Part shown: piece by piece, positions 13,228 to 25,085 of the stretch
Numbering within the stretch: position 1 is the first letter of the stretch
Layout of the letters: each line of letters starts with the position of its first letter
Assembly: GCF_030253575.1 (NCBI RefSeq)
Contig: NC_080559.1
Span: forward strand, 28,918,501 to 28,982,500
DNA: 64,000 nucleotides
Direction of reading: 5' to 3'
DNA from: Rhododendron vialii
Lineage: Eukaryota > Streptophyta > Magnoliopsida > Ericales > Ericaceae
The notes under the pieces: model-generated
The model's database searches: none
Told to the model about the DNA's origin: nothing
What the model saw: only the letters and a program-made list of their open reading frames with translations
Program-made: the position numbers and the translations under genes

Positions 13228-16200
13228 TCATGGGGTATTCTTGTTCAAATCACCAGAATTGTCCTTCTCCGCGTCAATTACGTCGGATGAAAGCAACCTC
13301 CTCTGCACAGGATATGAAGAGTGCCATGAGACTAAAGGACTAAACGGTAATCATCAAGTATTAGGCCAGTTATCCATAAGGCACGGCAACCAAATGATAC
13401 AAAAATAAAATGGAACTTAAGAGGTAACATCTATCCTCATGTCCACACACTGATCATGTAGTTGATGCTAAAAGTATTAAGCAACACTTGAGTGGAAAGG
13501 GCACTTACGTCTTCCTTAAATTCAGGGCTGGTCAAATTGATGGAGAGGTTTCGCATTAACAGTAAAACCTGAAAAGGAGAAGAAAAGAAAAATCACAAAT
13601 GTGGTTTTTGAAAGCACAAGTATACTCATAGGAGCAACTCTTCAGCATTTATTCAACCTCTGAAATCACCAAGGGAAACTTTATTGAAGTTGATTTAATG
13701 TACATTAAAGCTCAGAGAGCGAGGGCATCAAAGATTTAAGTCACAGACTGATCAAACAACAAGCCAGAAAGCATACTGTCTCAACATCAATAGGGTCCAT
13801 CTTCTTTAGTTTCCCCAACTGACCGGTGACATTTGGGTCAAAAATGCTACCAATAAAGCTGTATACTTGCACGAAGTCAGGCAGAACTGCATCAAAAAAA
13901 GAAGTATCAATAAGTAGAAATGGTACAGAAAAGCAGAAACCAGAAAGCATACAATAAATATCATGCCCTAAAAGTTTAAGACCAGGAAATGGAAATGTGC
14001 CAAGAAACGGGAGAATTATATATGGTATACCGCATACTCATAATAACCACAGTGAAGAAGGAGGAGGAGGAGGTTTATGACCAGTTAAAGGAAATATCCC
14101 ACAACAAATGGAAGAATTATCTATGGTATACACATGGTAATAACCATGATCCAACACCTTCAACAACAAAATAATTCAGCAGCAGCAGAAGAACTAAGAA
14201 GGTCAAAATCTACTAGGACTTCACAAATGCTTACTAAGTTAAATTTTTTCCTACACTCAAAAAATTTAAATTTTCACAAGCAAGATATTATGTGCAATGG
14301 AATGATTGTTACCTCTCAATGGCGGGCCATGATTGCCTTGAACTAACATTTCTCCCGATGGCCATGTTCTTGGAGTGCTCTCGGCACTACTGCAACAGTT
14401 ACTTGCTGAAGGTTTCCCTTCAGATCTCATATCACCTGTAAAAATTAAACTATCATCAAATGTAGTTGAAACTGGAAGTGATCATAGCATATCACTAAAG
14501 ACAATGGGGATAATGACCTTGAGTCGCATGTGACAAGCTGCCTGCTTGTACAGAGTTGTCAGTCCGGGAAGATACCGCTGCACCTTTAACAGGCTTCCCA
14601 AGTAATGAAGAAGAATCAGGCCTTCTTACCAATCCAAGTTCAGAAACAATAGGTAAAGCTTGAAATGATCCTGTGACTTGGGAGAGAGCTAAAGCTGCAA
14701 AAATGAGCCCGGGTTTCAATAAGTAGGCCTCAAAAGACATGACAATGAATAATCATCATGAAATTGCTCTGCCTAACCATTTTTTGAGGCTTTTTGCGGA
14801 TAGGGGTGCGCAGCTTTCCTTTTTGGACGAGGTGGGGGTAGATGTTCACCGGTCCCACTCTTCTGAGCCTTAAGAAAGTACTTCTGTGCATGGCTACGTA
14901 TCTGCAAAATTTATCTTCCACTATTCATGTCTCTGCTTTTGGAGTAAGCTATCAGCTACCCTACACTATAAATCAGCTCTCTTGTATAATAGAATTATAC
15001 AAAATACAATATCGGAATACTTTATGTAGCACGGATACGAACACGGACACGGCTGGAGACACAAACACAGATCCGAGACACCATAATTCCCAAAAAACTG
15101 GGGACATAGACATGACGGGGGACACGGCAATTATTTTTAAAATAATTTTTCTAGTTATGCACACATACATGTTACAACTAAATATTTAGGTTAGGACTCA
15201 TGTAAGATGCATTATCAACTGGTGGTATATGCCTATTTTCATACACATGACATTACACTTTTGGACCAATAATTTGAAGTTAAAAATATTTTACCCCCAA
15301 AAAGCTTTTAATATTATGAAAATCCCAGCACATCCCACCATAAAAAATTTACAATTTAATGGACACAACACTCCCTGGCGTGTCGTGTGTCCCCAGAGTG
15401 TCCGACATGGATACGGTTCTAGAAGTGTCGGTGCTTCATAGGGAACACTAGATGGGTGTAGAACACTTGTTCTGATATGTCGTCATTCTTGCAGCACAAA
15501 ACTGTGGAGTGCTGGTTAAGTGGACAAAAACAAGAAGCTACTCTAGGATAAGCAAAATAAGTTCCTTGGATGTTCAAAATGAAGAACAATACGTGCACAT
15601 AAGCGGAAGAGCACATTTCTCAAGTCTAACCACCCAGCGTTCATTAATTTTATACTGTAAGTGAAATTAAAATAATCAACTTGATATTACCTGGATAACA
15701 CTCTTCGACCCAATAAATGCTTCAATCTTTTTCCAATCACGGTCAAAGCTATACAGATCAAAAGATGGACAATATTAAAATTTAAACCACCATTGCTAAC
15801 AGTTACGAATAATAGGAAATAACGGGTTTTGTTCCATTGTAACTTGCCACCCTTGAAGAGCCAAATACTCCTAACGGACGTAGGACCAAACCAACAACCA
15901 AATATTCAAAAGTCTTGCCAAGGAATGAATTGCTCGCATCTACAAACACAAATCTATCAAGATTCATTCTACATAATACACCACCTATCAGTAGACACTT
16001 GGTAACCTCAACACAAAAAATCTTACTACTTATTCCTAAAATTGTTTAATTCCATCCCCCTCCCCAAGCCTTCTTCTCTTTCCCGCAAAACTTGCCATTG
16101 CTCCTGTATCAATATGTCCTGCCTAAAGTTTGTTCAAATCTGGGCTAAATGAACAATAAGACACCCTAAGCTTACAGTAGTTTCAATTAAAGCACTACAG

Positions 16201-17805
16201 CAAACACGAGTGATGGCTTCAAACTAACAAACTGGATGCTAGCAGGGACACCATCACCGTATTCAACAAACTTGTTAATGATTTATTTTCTGAAATTGAC
16301 TATGTCTACTTTACCTTACACTTCCTCACATTTCATATGCATGACAAATAAGCTTCAAATGTGTCCTTTACCATCCTCATTAGGCTCTTCTGGAATCAGA
16401 ACTCACATTGCCTCCAAACTAAAATTGTATTACGAAAACTTTTTTAACTAGAGCTTCAAAATCGAGATAAATAAACGAGCACAGAACCTCTACTCCAACC
16501 ACACAACCGATTAGGCAAAATTTCATGAAAACTTGGGCTCTGTTTGCTTGGACGTAAAATATTTTGGAGGAAAATATTTTAGGCATTTTCAGTTGTTCGG
16601 CTGCTTAAAAATCAAGTAAAATATTCTTTGGGGGAAAATAATTTTCATCCGAGACCGTAAAATGACTTACATGACGAACCATTGTAAGTTATTTTCCAAA
16701 ATTGATCAACCTGCTATGAGGGCAAGGTTCCGCCTTAATTCTCACGCACCAGCAAGTTCAATATCGTTTGTCTCTCTCTTGTGCTTCCCACCATTTATGC
16801 TTCACCACGTCACCCTCCACCAAAATTAAAGAGCACTCCAAGAGCCAATGCCAACACGAATGTAAGAGAACCGAATCACTTTGTTCTTGGTGAAAGATCA
16901 TGTCAACCAAACACCGGAAATTAAAAGTACGAAAAATGTTTTTATGAAAAATTATTTCCAAAAAAAAATATTTTTCATTGTAAAATGTTTTATGGCAAAA
17001 CAAACGGAGCCTTGATTTGGAACAACAAAACCCTAGCCCATTCTACTCACCACAACAACAAAACACTTTAAATTCCCAACGAATTCCACTTGACTACCCA
17101 CAAAAAAATGCAATTCAAAACCCCAGCTCAATTCAACTAGAATGAAGCTTCGAATGGGTATTAGGCTCTTTTGCAATCAAAACTAGTATCACACCCAAAC
17201 CAAATTCGTATTTTGAAAACTTTTTTAATGAGACCATCAAATTGTGATAAAAAAAAAAAAAGAAAGGTCTTGCTAACCTACGCCTAGTAGGTTAATATGC
17301 AAATAATGCTAAACAAGTACAGATTTCAATGCATATCTCACGGATACTAATAGACTTCCACACATATCAATACACTTTTCTATGATATCAATGCACTTTT
17401 TATATAAAACTTTCTATGGAACGACAAACCCTAACACGTTCCCCACGCCATTATCACAAAACACTGGAAATTTCCAAAATTGCAATTCAAAACCCTAACT
17501 CAATCCAATAGTCAATATTCAATTACCAAAATCCGAATGAACGTGGACTGGTGGACTACTTACAGTTGGAGGGCTTCGAGGAACTTGTCGTGCTCGGGTT
17601 CCGTCCAGCTCTCGCGGGACTTGGTAATGGTGTAGGGTTTTCGGACCTTCTTCGAAAGGTCATCGGACGACGACGTTGTAGACGCTGCGGCGGCGGCGGG
17701 AGTGGAGAAAGCGGCCAGACCCGGGAGGGCCATTACGGTCGGGTCCAAGAAGAAGGGTTCGGGTGGGTTCGGGTTCACGGACACCATGTGTACTGGGTTT
17801 GTCAT
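13228..17805 (-). CDS. RVE6: REVEILLE6-type (RVE4/6/8 clade) clock MYB-like transcription factor
   Basis: Eight exons in transcript order: 17805-17564, 15748-15691, 14901-14778, 14694-14518, 14435-14313, 13886-13777, 13568-13509, 13302-13228; 322 aa, all introns GT-AG, phases consistent. A single MYB-like repeat (about residues 64-113) reads [17 protein letters not shown], then [19 protein letters not shown], with the diagnostic SHAQKYF at 103-109. [20 protein letters not shown] follows. A C-terminal LCL domain (about 242-300) reads [19 protein letters not shown] and [19 protein letters not shown]4/6/8 proteins bind evening elements and activate evening clock genes with LNK coactivators; they act in the nucleus. 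The N-terminus after Met7 (MVSVNPNP...FFLDP) resembles RVE6 more than RVE8, so Met7 (codon 17787-17785) is a possible start. Introns 1 and 2 hold transposon remains. The exact orthologue within the clade is not certain. Confidence 0.93.
14998..15440. mobile_element. Short inverted-repeat element with TAGCACGGA ends, in RVE6 intron 2
   Basis: Begins near TGTAGCACGGATACGAACAC (about 15025) and ends near AAGTGTCGGTGCTTCATA (about 15440). The ends are imperfect inverted repeats, with 'acacggacacgg' and 'gtgtccgacatgg' motifs inside them. A relative lies in a PrimPol intron at about 45195-45665. No coding capacity; superfamily not identified. Confidence 0.55.
16536..17011. mobile_element. MITE with GGCTCTGTTTG ends, in RVE6 intron 1
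   Basis: Inverted termini GGCTCTGTTTGCTTGG (16536) and CAAAACAAACGGAGCC (ending 17011) are flanked by a 3-bp direct repeat TTG (16533-16535 and 17012-17014). The subterminal parts are also complementary (GTAAAATATTTT against AAAATGTTTTA). Size 476 bp and 3-bp target duplications fit a PIF/Harbinger-type MITE. A minus-strand 81-aa ORF inside has no recognisable product. Confidence 0.65.
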
Positions 17806-18477
17806 TTGTGTGCTTTCTGTTTGTGTAGTAGCAATAATAATTTAATTTTTTAAAAATACATATATATTGATTACGATAAGATCAAGGATATTGATATCCA
17901 CCCTCCCCAATTTTTCTTTTTTTGTCTCTATTAGGGTGAAATTATTAAAATGCCCCTGTAAGATGTCATTGATTTAATATTGTAAATTATAAAGTACAAG
18001 GACATTTCAGTAACTTCACCGTAATAGAAACAAAAAAAATTGTAGGTGAAGAAATGGAGAGTGTGGATATCAATTCCCTAACATCACATCTCAATGCCTC
18101 ATATTTTAATACTAGTTGACAATTTCAGAAACTTACCCATATTATCTTCGCATTTTAAAAAGAATATTTCAAAAAATTCCTCCTAGATTTCTCTAAATTT
18201 TTCTACTTCCAACATTTCTTTCTCTATCTGTCTTCACTTATTATCCCTACTATTTTTCAAAAAACTTTTCAAAATACAAACTAAACACAGCATTAACTTT
18301 TCAAGATGAACTAAAATTTTTGAACATCCCAAAATAAAAATAGTGGACCAATAATTAAGAACGAATGGAGTAACTCAAGCCTTGTTCCTCGAAGAGTTTT
18401 AGGGGCTTTTTGAGCTTTTTAAGTTTTGTTCTTATTCAAAAAAGTTGCATTTTTTAGTTTGGCTTCAAACTTTAGAT

Positions 18478-18675
18478 TATTGATTCGTCATGACCAGAGA
18501 AATCAGAAAAGTAAAAAAAATTAATTTTAATTAAGTATTTTTGGAAATATCCAAGATATAGCCCAAAAGCCGGTTTTTTGGTTTTTTAGGTTTTATCTTG
18601 GATATTTCCGAAAATATTTGGATTAAAGTCATAATTTTTTACTTTTCTAATTCGTCTCGATAAGACGAAATAATA
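18478..18675. mobile_element. AT-rich foldback MITE
   Basis: The arms GATTCGTCATGACCAGAGAA...GGAAATATCCAAGATA and TATCTTGGATATTTCC...TTCGTCTCGATAAGACGAA are complementary around a loop near 18580. Similar right-arm sequence (TTTTTTACTTTTTCGATTTC) recurs near 61592. Non-coding. Confidence 0.5.
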
Positions 18676-18714
18676 ATTCACAAAAATTTGACAAAAAACT
18701 AACAAATACGAAAA

Positions 18715-18845
18715 CAATTGATTGAAGACAAAACTGAGTCGATAGAGCACGTAACGAGCACATCATTCGATAAGGGTTCAACCCCCAGGAGAATAGTGTA
18801 GATTCTGTAGAATAGAATTTTTTTCCGGAAAAAAAAAAAAAAGAA
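18715..18845 (+). mobile_element. Possible tRNA-derived SINE fragment
   Basis: GATAAGGGTTCAACCCCC at about 18768-18785 fits a Pol III B box, and GAGTCGATAGAGCACG some 45 bp upstream is a rough A box. A poly(A) run follows at 18828-18842. There is no full cloverleaf, so it is not a tRNA gene. Target duplications were not found. Confidence 0.3.
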
Positions 18846-19384
18846 GGTACTCTCGCCCATTCATGAATGTAATTTTTCTTTCTTCATGTTTTTGTGTGTG
18901 CATGGCCTCATGTAGGAGTATGAAGTTTGTCTTACGGAAAGGCAGTTTTTTATTGTCAGTTTGATTGTTTCTAGTGAATTTTTTTCAACATTAATCTATA
19001 TTTTATATTCTTACGTTCGATTTCTTTCATCGAGACGAATACTGTGGTGTAAATTTTGACCCGAATCTAATACTAAAAATTAAGAGAAAGCAACTCCTCC
19101 TATATAAAGATGGTATTGCCGAAAAGTCACCAAAGAGTCAGGTCAAAGGGGGTCTTGTCGTAGTAGCAAACCTTGTATTTACGTACGACATTAAAGCCCC
19201 GATAATGATTTTAGGAGGCCGCTAAATAGTTTCTAATTTTTAATATATACTGTAGTACTGTACTATGTATGTTTGGGCTCAAACTTCGTACAAGTTTTGA
19301 TTGATGGGTGATTTACGGGCCGATCCATTTTTAATTGGAAGCAACATCTAATCTTGCTTATACCAAAGCTTTCCAATCTGAGTT

Positions 19385-19565
19385 TTTTTTTTTTCCTTTA
19401 TTTTTTTTTTTTGGTAATGTCATTTTCATTGAAAACCAAACCATTACAGGGCATTCTTCCGAAAACAAATCTTACACTCAAAGAATTCTAGTTAAACCCA
19501 GGACCTCTAATCAACAAGAACTAATAAACCAAACCTACCTAACTACCACTAATTCAACAGACTAG
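19385..19565 (-). mobile_element. LINE 3'-end-like fragment (minus strand)
   Basis: Read on the minus strand, the block ends in CAATGAAAATGACATTACC followed by a run of A (the T-rich tract at 19384-19412), as plant L1 3' ends do. It is too short to carry reverse transcriptase. The same block is present in the right duplication unit near 26655-26830, so the insertion predates the duplication. Confidence 0.4.
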
Positions 19566-21403
19566 TTTCAAACTAGACTAGTGATGTGATAACCCCATCG
19601 TCATTGGTTTTCTTCACGTGCCTCCTATAGCTCACGCAAGCTCTCAATTCTCCGCCAACTCTATAATTTAACCCAGTTCTAATTTGTTTTCTTCACATGA
19701 CTCAATAAGCGATAAACCCATATCCCCTGACCGGGACAGAAATGAGAGTACCCAATAATTACCCGGTCGGAGTTCAGGTCAAGGGTCGGGACCGCCTCAT
19801 AGTGCTTTTCGGATTGGGATCGATACAGCAAAACCCGGCCCGGCCAATGCCATGGACCATAACTTCAAAGAAAGGTGCTGATTGATGGGGGCTAGCTGTT
19901 GAATTAAATGCTGGGAACTTTCCATCGTCTTTTTGACTACCTTTTTGGAAAGTCATGAAGTGAGCACCACGGAAGCAATAGTACTGCTCTGTGATAGGCC
20001 ATTTTTGGAGCACTACAAGGCTACATTACGTAACAATAATACATACTTCCTCACTAACCTGAGAAACGGGTGTGAAACCGACATGCTCCATTATTTTTCT
20101 GAAAACAACTTAATTAAGACACACATCTTCTTCTTCTTCTTCTTCTGTTTTTGTATTTGATGTGGAAGGGATGCGGAAACTACATTTAAAGCTGAAATGT
20201 GAAGTGCGTTCCACGTTCAAAATTTGTACGGAAAATGGAAATGATTACTTGTAAAAATATTACCAAAATCGTTAAAATAGCATCAGGAAGTCTTACACGT
20301 ATTATATTTAATTATCAGTTAAATAGTATGGCAACCAAGTAACTTATACTCTCGCGCTGATGGATGGTAAATTTGTAATTCCACAAGAATTAGTCGAGTT
20401 ACGAGTAAATTGGTCTGAACACCTAATTGTAAAAAAAATCAAGTTACTTGCCAGAAAAACTACGAAATTGTAGGCAAAATGTTCAAAAGCATATTTGGAG
20501 AGGTTGTGAGAAGTGCATGAATTTCGAAGGTGTAGAGAGATTGACAAAATTACCGAAACTGAAGTTCAGGATTATTCTGTTGCCATTCCAAAACAACTTA
20601 ATAACTCCTTAAGTAGTACTACCTTGTAATTACATTTCAAAGTTTTAATTACCTTGAAAACTGCAAAAATTTCAGAGTTTTCTGGTTAGAGGAAACTAAT
20701 AAATTTTTCGGTGTCGAGGGGATATTATCATGTCTGCAATTTCAGTCGTTTAAACGTGTTTTAAAAAGTTCGAATTTTAGACATGGAAAAAAAAGAAGGG
20801 AGAGTGATCGGGTGAGAGGAGAGAGAGTGGAGAAATCTGGACCATCCAAATGTGTTGAGTACTGCCACGTGGTACCCACTCGGGATCCAAAAATTTCTGG
20901 CAGGAGACTCCCATTCAAAGTTGATGACCTTTTCTTACTATTGTGTGTGCGTTGACTAGGAACTAGGAAGAGTCGTGGCACGTAGTTTATGGCTACGCTA
21001 CGCGTGTACGATTCCCATTCAGAGAGAGAGAGAGCGGTCGCCTTTTTCGCCTGAGGAAGAAGTGAGGGGGAATTGCTGTTCAGTGGGGGTTGGGGCAATT
21101 TATGCCTAATTCATGGGACACTTTTTCCAAATTGTCCAGCCATGGAAAGGAAAAGAATAATTCCCGATACATGATATTGAAGACAAAAATACCCCTCTCT
21201 ATTGTAATACACACTCAGGGAGCAATGAACACACATTCAAGGAGCAATGTACACACACTCAGGGAGTAGTATTATATGATTGAAAGTGCAATATTATGTG
21301 ATTAAAAGAGCAGTGAAGTTACGTCCAACGATTCCCAAGTCAATGAATTTCCACCAATACCTTATGTACATGATGCCGTTTTGGAATTTTTTTTTGTGTT
21401 GAA

Positions 21404-22305
21404 ACATTTGGTTTTATCATTCTCTTAGAACTCTTCAACGAGAGCCCTAGAGCTAAAAATTAATTATGATTCTTTAGGATAAAATGATCAGAAAAATAAA
21501 ATTTTTGCACCAGTTCAACCGGATTGAAAATCAAAACACTTAATTTTTTTCATTTGGTTTTATGGTTCTCTTAGGGCTTTTCAACGAGAGCCCTACAGTT
21601 AAAAATTAATTATGATCCTTTAAAATAAAATAATAAAAAAAATAAAATATTTGCATCAGTTTAAAATGATTGAAAAATTGAAACACTTAATTTTTTCATT
21701 TGGTTTTATTGTTCTCTTAAGGCTTTTCAACGAGAGCTCTACAGTTAAAAATTAATTATGATCCTTTAAGATAAAATTATAAGAAAAATAAAATCTTTGC
21801 ATCGGTTCAAAATGATTGAAAAATTGGAACACTTAATTTTTTCATTAGGTTTTATTGTTCACTTAGGGCTTTTCAACAAGAGCCCTACAATTAAAAATTA
21901 ATTATGATCCTTTAAGATAAAATGATAAGAAAAATAAGATCTTTGCACCGGTTCAAAATGATTGAAAAATTGAAACACTTAATTTTTTTCATTTGGTTTT
22001 ATGGTTCTTTTAGGACTCTTCAATCAGAGCCCTAGAGTTAAAATTAAATTATGATCTTTTAAGATAAAATGATTAGAAAAATAAAATCAATTTTTTTCTT
22101 AAATGATCATAATTAGGTTTTAGCTCTAGGACTCTCGTTGAAAAGCCCTAAGAGAACCACAAACCAAATGAAAAAATTAAGTGTTCTAATTTTTAATCCG
22201 TTTGAACTAGTGCAAAGATCTTATTTTTCTGATCATTTTATCAAAAATGATCATAATTAATTTTTAACTCTAGGACTCTCGTTGAAGAACTCTAAGAGAA
22301 GGACA
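21404..22305. repeat. 146-bp tandem array followed by inverted copies
   Basis: ATTTGGTTTTAT recurs at about 21404, 21551, 21697, 21842 and 21990, a period of 145-148 bp. Each unit carries TCTTAGGGCTTTTCAACGAG, TTAAAAATTAATTATGATC and ATTGAAAAATTGAAACACTT. From about 22100 to 22305 the same modules appear reverse-complemented (CTCGTTGAAAAGCCCTAAGA, then CTCGTTGAAGAACTCTAAGA), giving a large palindrome. Confidence 0.9.
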
Positions 22306-22324
22306 ACAACAACAACAAAAAAAT

Positions 22325-22830
22325 CCAATCCCAGATTCAACTTAGATCCATAAAAGGGGCAATTTAGATTCATAAAATAGGCAATTTAGGTCCAAACCTA
22401 GATTCAACTACATATCGACTCATGATCTTATACAAGGGGCAACTTAGATTCATAGAAGGGACAACTTAAATCAATGGAAGGGGCAACTTAAATTCATAGA
22501 ATGGGCAATTTAGGTCCAAACCCAGATTTAACTACATATCGACTCATGATCTCATACAAGGGACAACTTAGGTTCATAGAAAGGGTAACTTAAGTTTATA
22601 GAAGGGGCAACTTAGGTCCAAACCCAGATTCAATTTAGGTCCATAAAAGGGGCAACTTAGATTCATAGAAGAGGTAACTTAGGTCCAAACCCAGATTCAA
22701 CTACATATCAACTCATAATCTCATACAATGGGCAACTTAGGTTCATAGAAGGAGCAACTTAAATTTATATAAGGGGCAACTTAAGTTCATAAAAGGGGCA
22801 ACTTGGATCCAAACCCAGATTCAACTACAA
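22325..22830. repeat. Minisatellite of GGGGCAACTTAGRTTCATAGA units
   Basis: A 20-23 bp module, variants of AAGGGGCAACTTAGATTCAT, is repeated about 15 times. It alternates with a longer module GGTCCAAACCCAGATTCAAC plus TACATATCGACTCATGATCT. The result is a higher-order repeat of roughly 110-170 bp. Confidence 0.85.
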
Positions 22831-23698
22831 ATTGACTCCATGTATGGGGAATTTCTTTTTCTCCGTTTCATGTATTGGGAATTTTGTTTTCTCCGTTTCA
22901 TTTATGTGCAATTTCACAAAAACTTGAGGGCATAATAGTCATTTTAGGTGGCCCTTTCCATGTATTGGCAATTTCTTTTCTTCTTTTCATGTCTAGATGA
23001 ATTTGGAAAAAAGTGGTCCATGAGTTTGGCATTATTTGCCCTTCTTACCACTGTCTGGTAATTCCCCCAAGAAGTGATCTCTGCAATAAACAATGGCTAA
23101 TGATGGGCCTTCGATTTGAAAATTACTTCTTCCATAACGACTGTTTGCCGTCACAGGTTGGCAATTCCGTCGTCAAATGCCATCGCGGTAGGACCCAATA
23201 ATCTGAAACTACACGCCGTTCAATGCAGTATTGAAACCAACGACACCGTTTCGTCAGGCTTCCTTTTTGTCTCCGTTTGGGGTCGGATTTTCTTACATGC
23301 CATGTATGTGTGCTCGTGCGCAAGGAGGAGTGTGAGAGCGTCCGCAAATAACACTCCAAACTACTCTGTATTGGAATTTTCTTGAAAAAAAATTGAAAGT
23401 GCTAGTACAAAATGATGATTAAAAACTGGAACATATGATTTATTCAAGGATTATAAGTGATCACATGACTGCACATTATTACCGGCAAAAAAAATAAAAG
23501 AAAAAACGACTGCAAATTATTGTGTGCAGTGAGACAAAGAAAACCTTGACTCTCTCTCAATATAGTAGTATAAAAATGTAGTTGAAGACAAAAAGATCCC
23601 AACTCTCAATTTTAAATTCTTAGAATTTAGAGTTTTGTTTTAAAAAAAAATGAAAGAGAGAAAAACGTGGAAGGGGAGGAGGAGAAGAGAGAAAAAAC

Positions 23699-23722
23699 GG
23701 GGGGGGGGGGGGGGGGGGGGGG
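23699..23722. repeat. 24-nt poly(G) run
   Basis: Uninterrupted G tract inside the left-unit-specific insertion. Confidence 0.95.
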
Positions 23723-23769
23723 AGAGAGAGAAACTTATGAAATGTTATTCTATGTCCTAACAAGGTATC

Positions 23770-24570
23770 TGTTTACCAATTTTTTCCTTAATCGAAATCG
23801 ATAGAAATTTCGAGAAACAATGCCAACAACAAAAATAAGGGCGAAATATGACTTGTCTCCACAAACGGATTTGAGATTCCTAGCCGTATTTCAGGACTCC
23901 ACCGGAAAAGAAATGGCGAATGAATCAAATGCTATTTTTTGGTGGTGATGAATTGACTCGTAAAAGAAGACTGTCACCCGCCAATCTTTAAGAACCGAAT
24001 CGACCAATCGATTTGGGGGCAGAATGGATTGATGGTTTAGTGAAGTGGGGTGGAGCGGAAGAAAAATAACAAATGGACTATGTTATTTTTCCGAGGTAGA
24101 ATTACAATCAAGAAGGACGGATTCTCATCAAAAGTAAGAAAATTAAGTTAATTCTACTCCTACTCCTAATTATACCCGAATGGGTTGATAAGACAAAAAT
24201 TAAGAACAAAGTTAAGACTTTGATTTTGTTGGAGAGATTATAATGAAGCCAAAAGAGACTATTTATAGGAAATAACAAATGTGTAAGAAATAACTTTCTA
24301 ACTTTTCGCTACTCTTCATTCTTTTAATTTGCTTCCAAGTGTCCAAATAACTTCCCTTCAACTTCAAAGTGTGTAGGACAATGACAAGTGTCTTTTTAAC
24401 TTCCAAATGTGTAGGAGCATGTCAAGTGTCCTGCACTTTATTAAAATACAAACAAATAAAAGAAATAAAAAATAGTTATATTATTAATACGAAATAATAA
24501 AATAGGAAGCATTCTCATAATTACCACATTTCGGTCGATTATCGACAAGCGGTGAAATATGATACAAACA
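23770..24570 (-). mobile_element. Solo LTR, older relative of the LTR element at 33058-36854
   Basis: Starts TGTTTACCAATTTTTTCC and ends ATGATACAAACA. It shares with the 701-bp LTRs the segments CGTATTTCAGGACT, ATTCTACTCCTACTCCTAAT, GACTATTTATAG and GGTCGATTATCGACA in the same order. It is flanked by GTATC and GTACC, a near-match 5-bp duplication. It is about 800 bp, and its divergence from the young LTRs shows an older insertion. No coding part is left; a fossil solo LTR. Confidence 0.75.
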
Positions 24571-24697
24571 GTACCGTCACGTAGTATTCTAAATTCATTT
24601 TACACAATATATGTCGGTTAGTGTACAGAATGAGACTAATGTTATCATGCATCGAACATGAGACAAAAAAAATATTAGATTATATTTTTTAACACTA

Positions 24698-25067
24698 GAG
24701 TTGTGCCCGTTCGATACACATAGTCGAAAAAAACTAATGTTAATTTTTTATCTAATGCATTGAACGGGTACAATATTTGATTTTTTTGGGAGTACAAATT
24801 AATTTGATTTAGCTTTTTTTAAGTAATTTAATTTGATTTAATATTTGTTGCAATCTGAGTCGTTCATTGCCTAATATGGACGGCCCGGATTTGCCCAACA
24901 CTCATGTTGTTCCTGAGGTATAGCACGCACTCTGGGTTTCTTTTCTATCAACTAGCGCCGTTCCTGTTCGATGCACGGGACAAAATATTCGTGTGGCTCT
25001 GCTACAAAATTTCGAAACTCACAAAAATTATTGTTTGTCCCGTGCATCGAACGAGAAACGACGCTAG
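24698..25067. mobile_element. Helitron-3'-end-like motifs (three occurrences)
   Basis: CACTAGAGTTGTGCCCGTTC (24701) and ACTAGCGCCGTTCCTGTTCG (24951) are reverse-strand, and CCCGTGCATCGAACGAG...CTAG (25040-25067) forward-strand, versions of a hairpin-plus-CTAG terminus. The last two face each other and form an inverted pair about 115 bp long. Confidence 0.4.
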
Positions 25068-25085
25068 TATATATGTGTGGTTCAG
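25067..25085 (+). promoter_or_regulatory. TATA box of the left HIPP gene
   Basis: GTATATATGTGTGGTTCAGT lies about 145 bp before the ATG and matches the right copy (CTATATATATGTGAGG near 30757). In the left copy the upstream neighbour is the inserted element, not the original CT-rich promoter DNA. Confidence 0.55.

Larger units (their letters stand above)
17806..19351. other. Intergenic, upstream of RVE6: foldback MITE and SINE-like fragment
   Basis: AT-rich. At about 18478-18675 a foldback has GGAAATATCCAAGATA pairing with TATCTTGGATATTTCC, and AGAAAAGTAAAAAA pairing with a TTTTTTACTTTTCT arm. A tRNA-like B-box fragment lies at 18715-18845. The first few hundred bases should hold the RVE6 promoter; I saw no decisive TATA or evening element. 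Confidence 0.5.
21061..23075. repeat. 2-kb repeat-rich block present only in the left unit
   Basis: Bounded on both sides by a short AGAAGTGA repeat (about 21057-21064 and 23070-23077), where the right unit reads straight through. The block may have been lost from the right unit by recombination between these short repeats, or inserted in the left one. It holds the 146-bp tandem/inverted array and the ggggcaactta minisatellite. Its right third has CATGTATTGGGAATTT-type repeats (about 22840-22990). No gene is seen. Confidence 0.75.
23552..25067 (+). mobile_element. Helitron-like insertion upstream of the left HIPP gene, with nested solo LTR
   Basis: The right unit lacks this block: there GACTCAGTCTCTCTCC... 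runs directly to ACTATATATATGTGAGG. Here the block begins TCTCTCTCAATATAGTAGTA (TC start) and ends with a short imperfect hairpin CCCGTGCATCGAACGAG followed by ACGCTAG at 25061-25067, with T next. A TC start, 3' hairpin and CTAG end without target duplication fit a non-autonomous Helitron. A solo LTR (23770-24570) and a 24-nt G run lie inside. The insert ends about 150 bp before the left HIPP ATG, right at the TATA box. Confidence 0.5.

Noticed and set aside
18760-18795. tRNA-like B box (GGTTCAACCCCC)
   Set aside because: No acceptor stem, anticodon arm or full cloverleaf can be drawn, so it is not a tRNA gene; kept only as a weak SINE candidate.
19774-20013. 79-aa minus-strand ORF, repeated at 27022-27261
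   Set aside because: The conservation is explained by the segmental duplication. No splice partners, family motif or promoter is seen.
22325-22830. Regular short repeats that could suggest a CRISPR array
   Set aside because: The units are contiguous minisatellite copies without unique spacers, in a plant nuclear genome.
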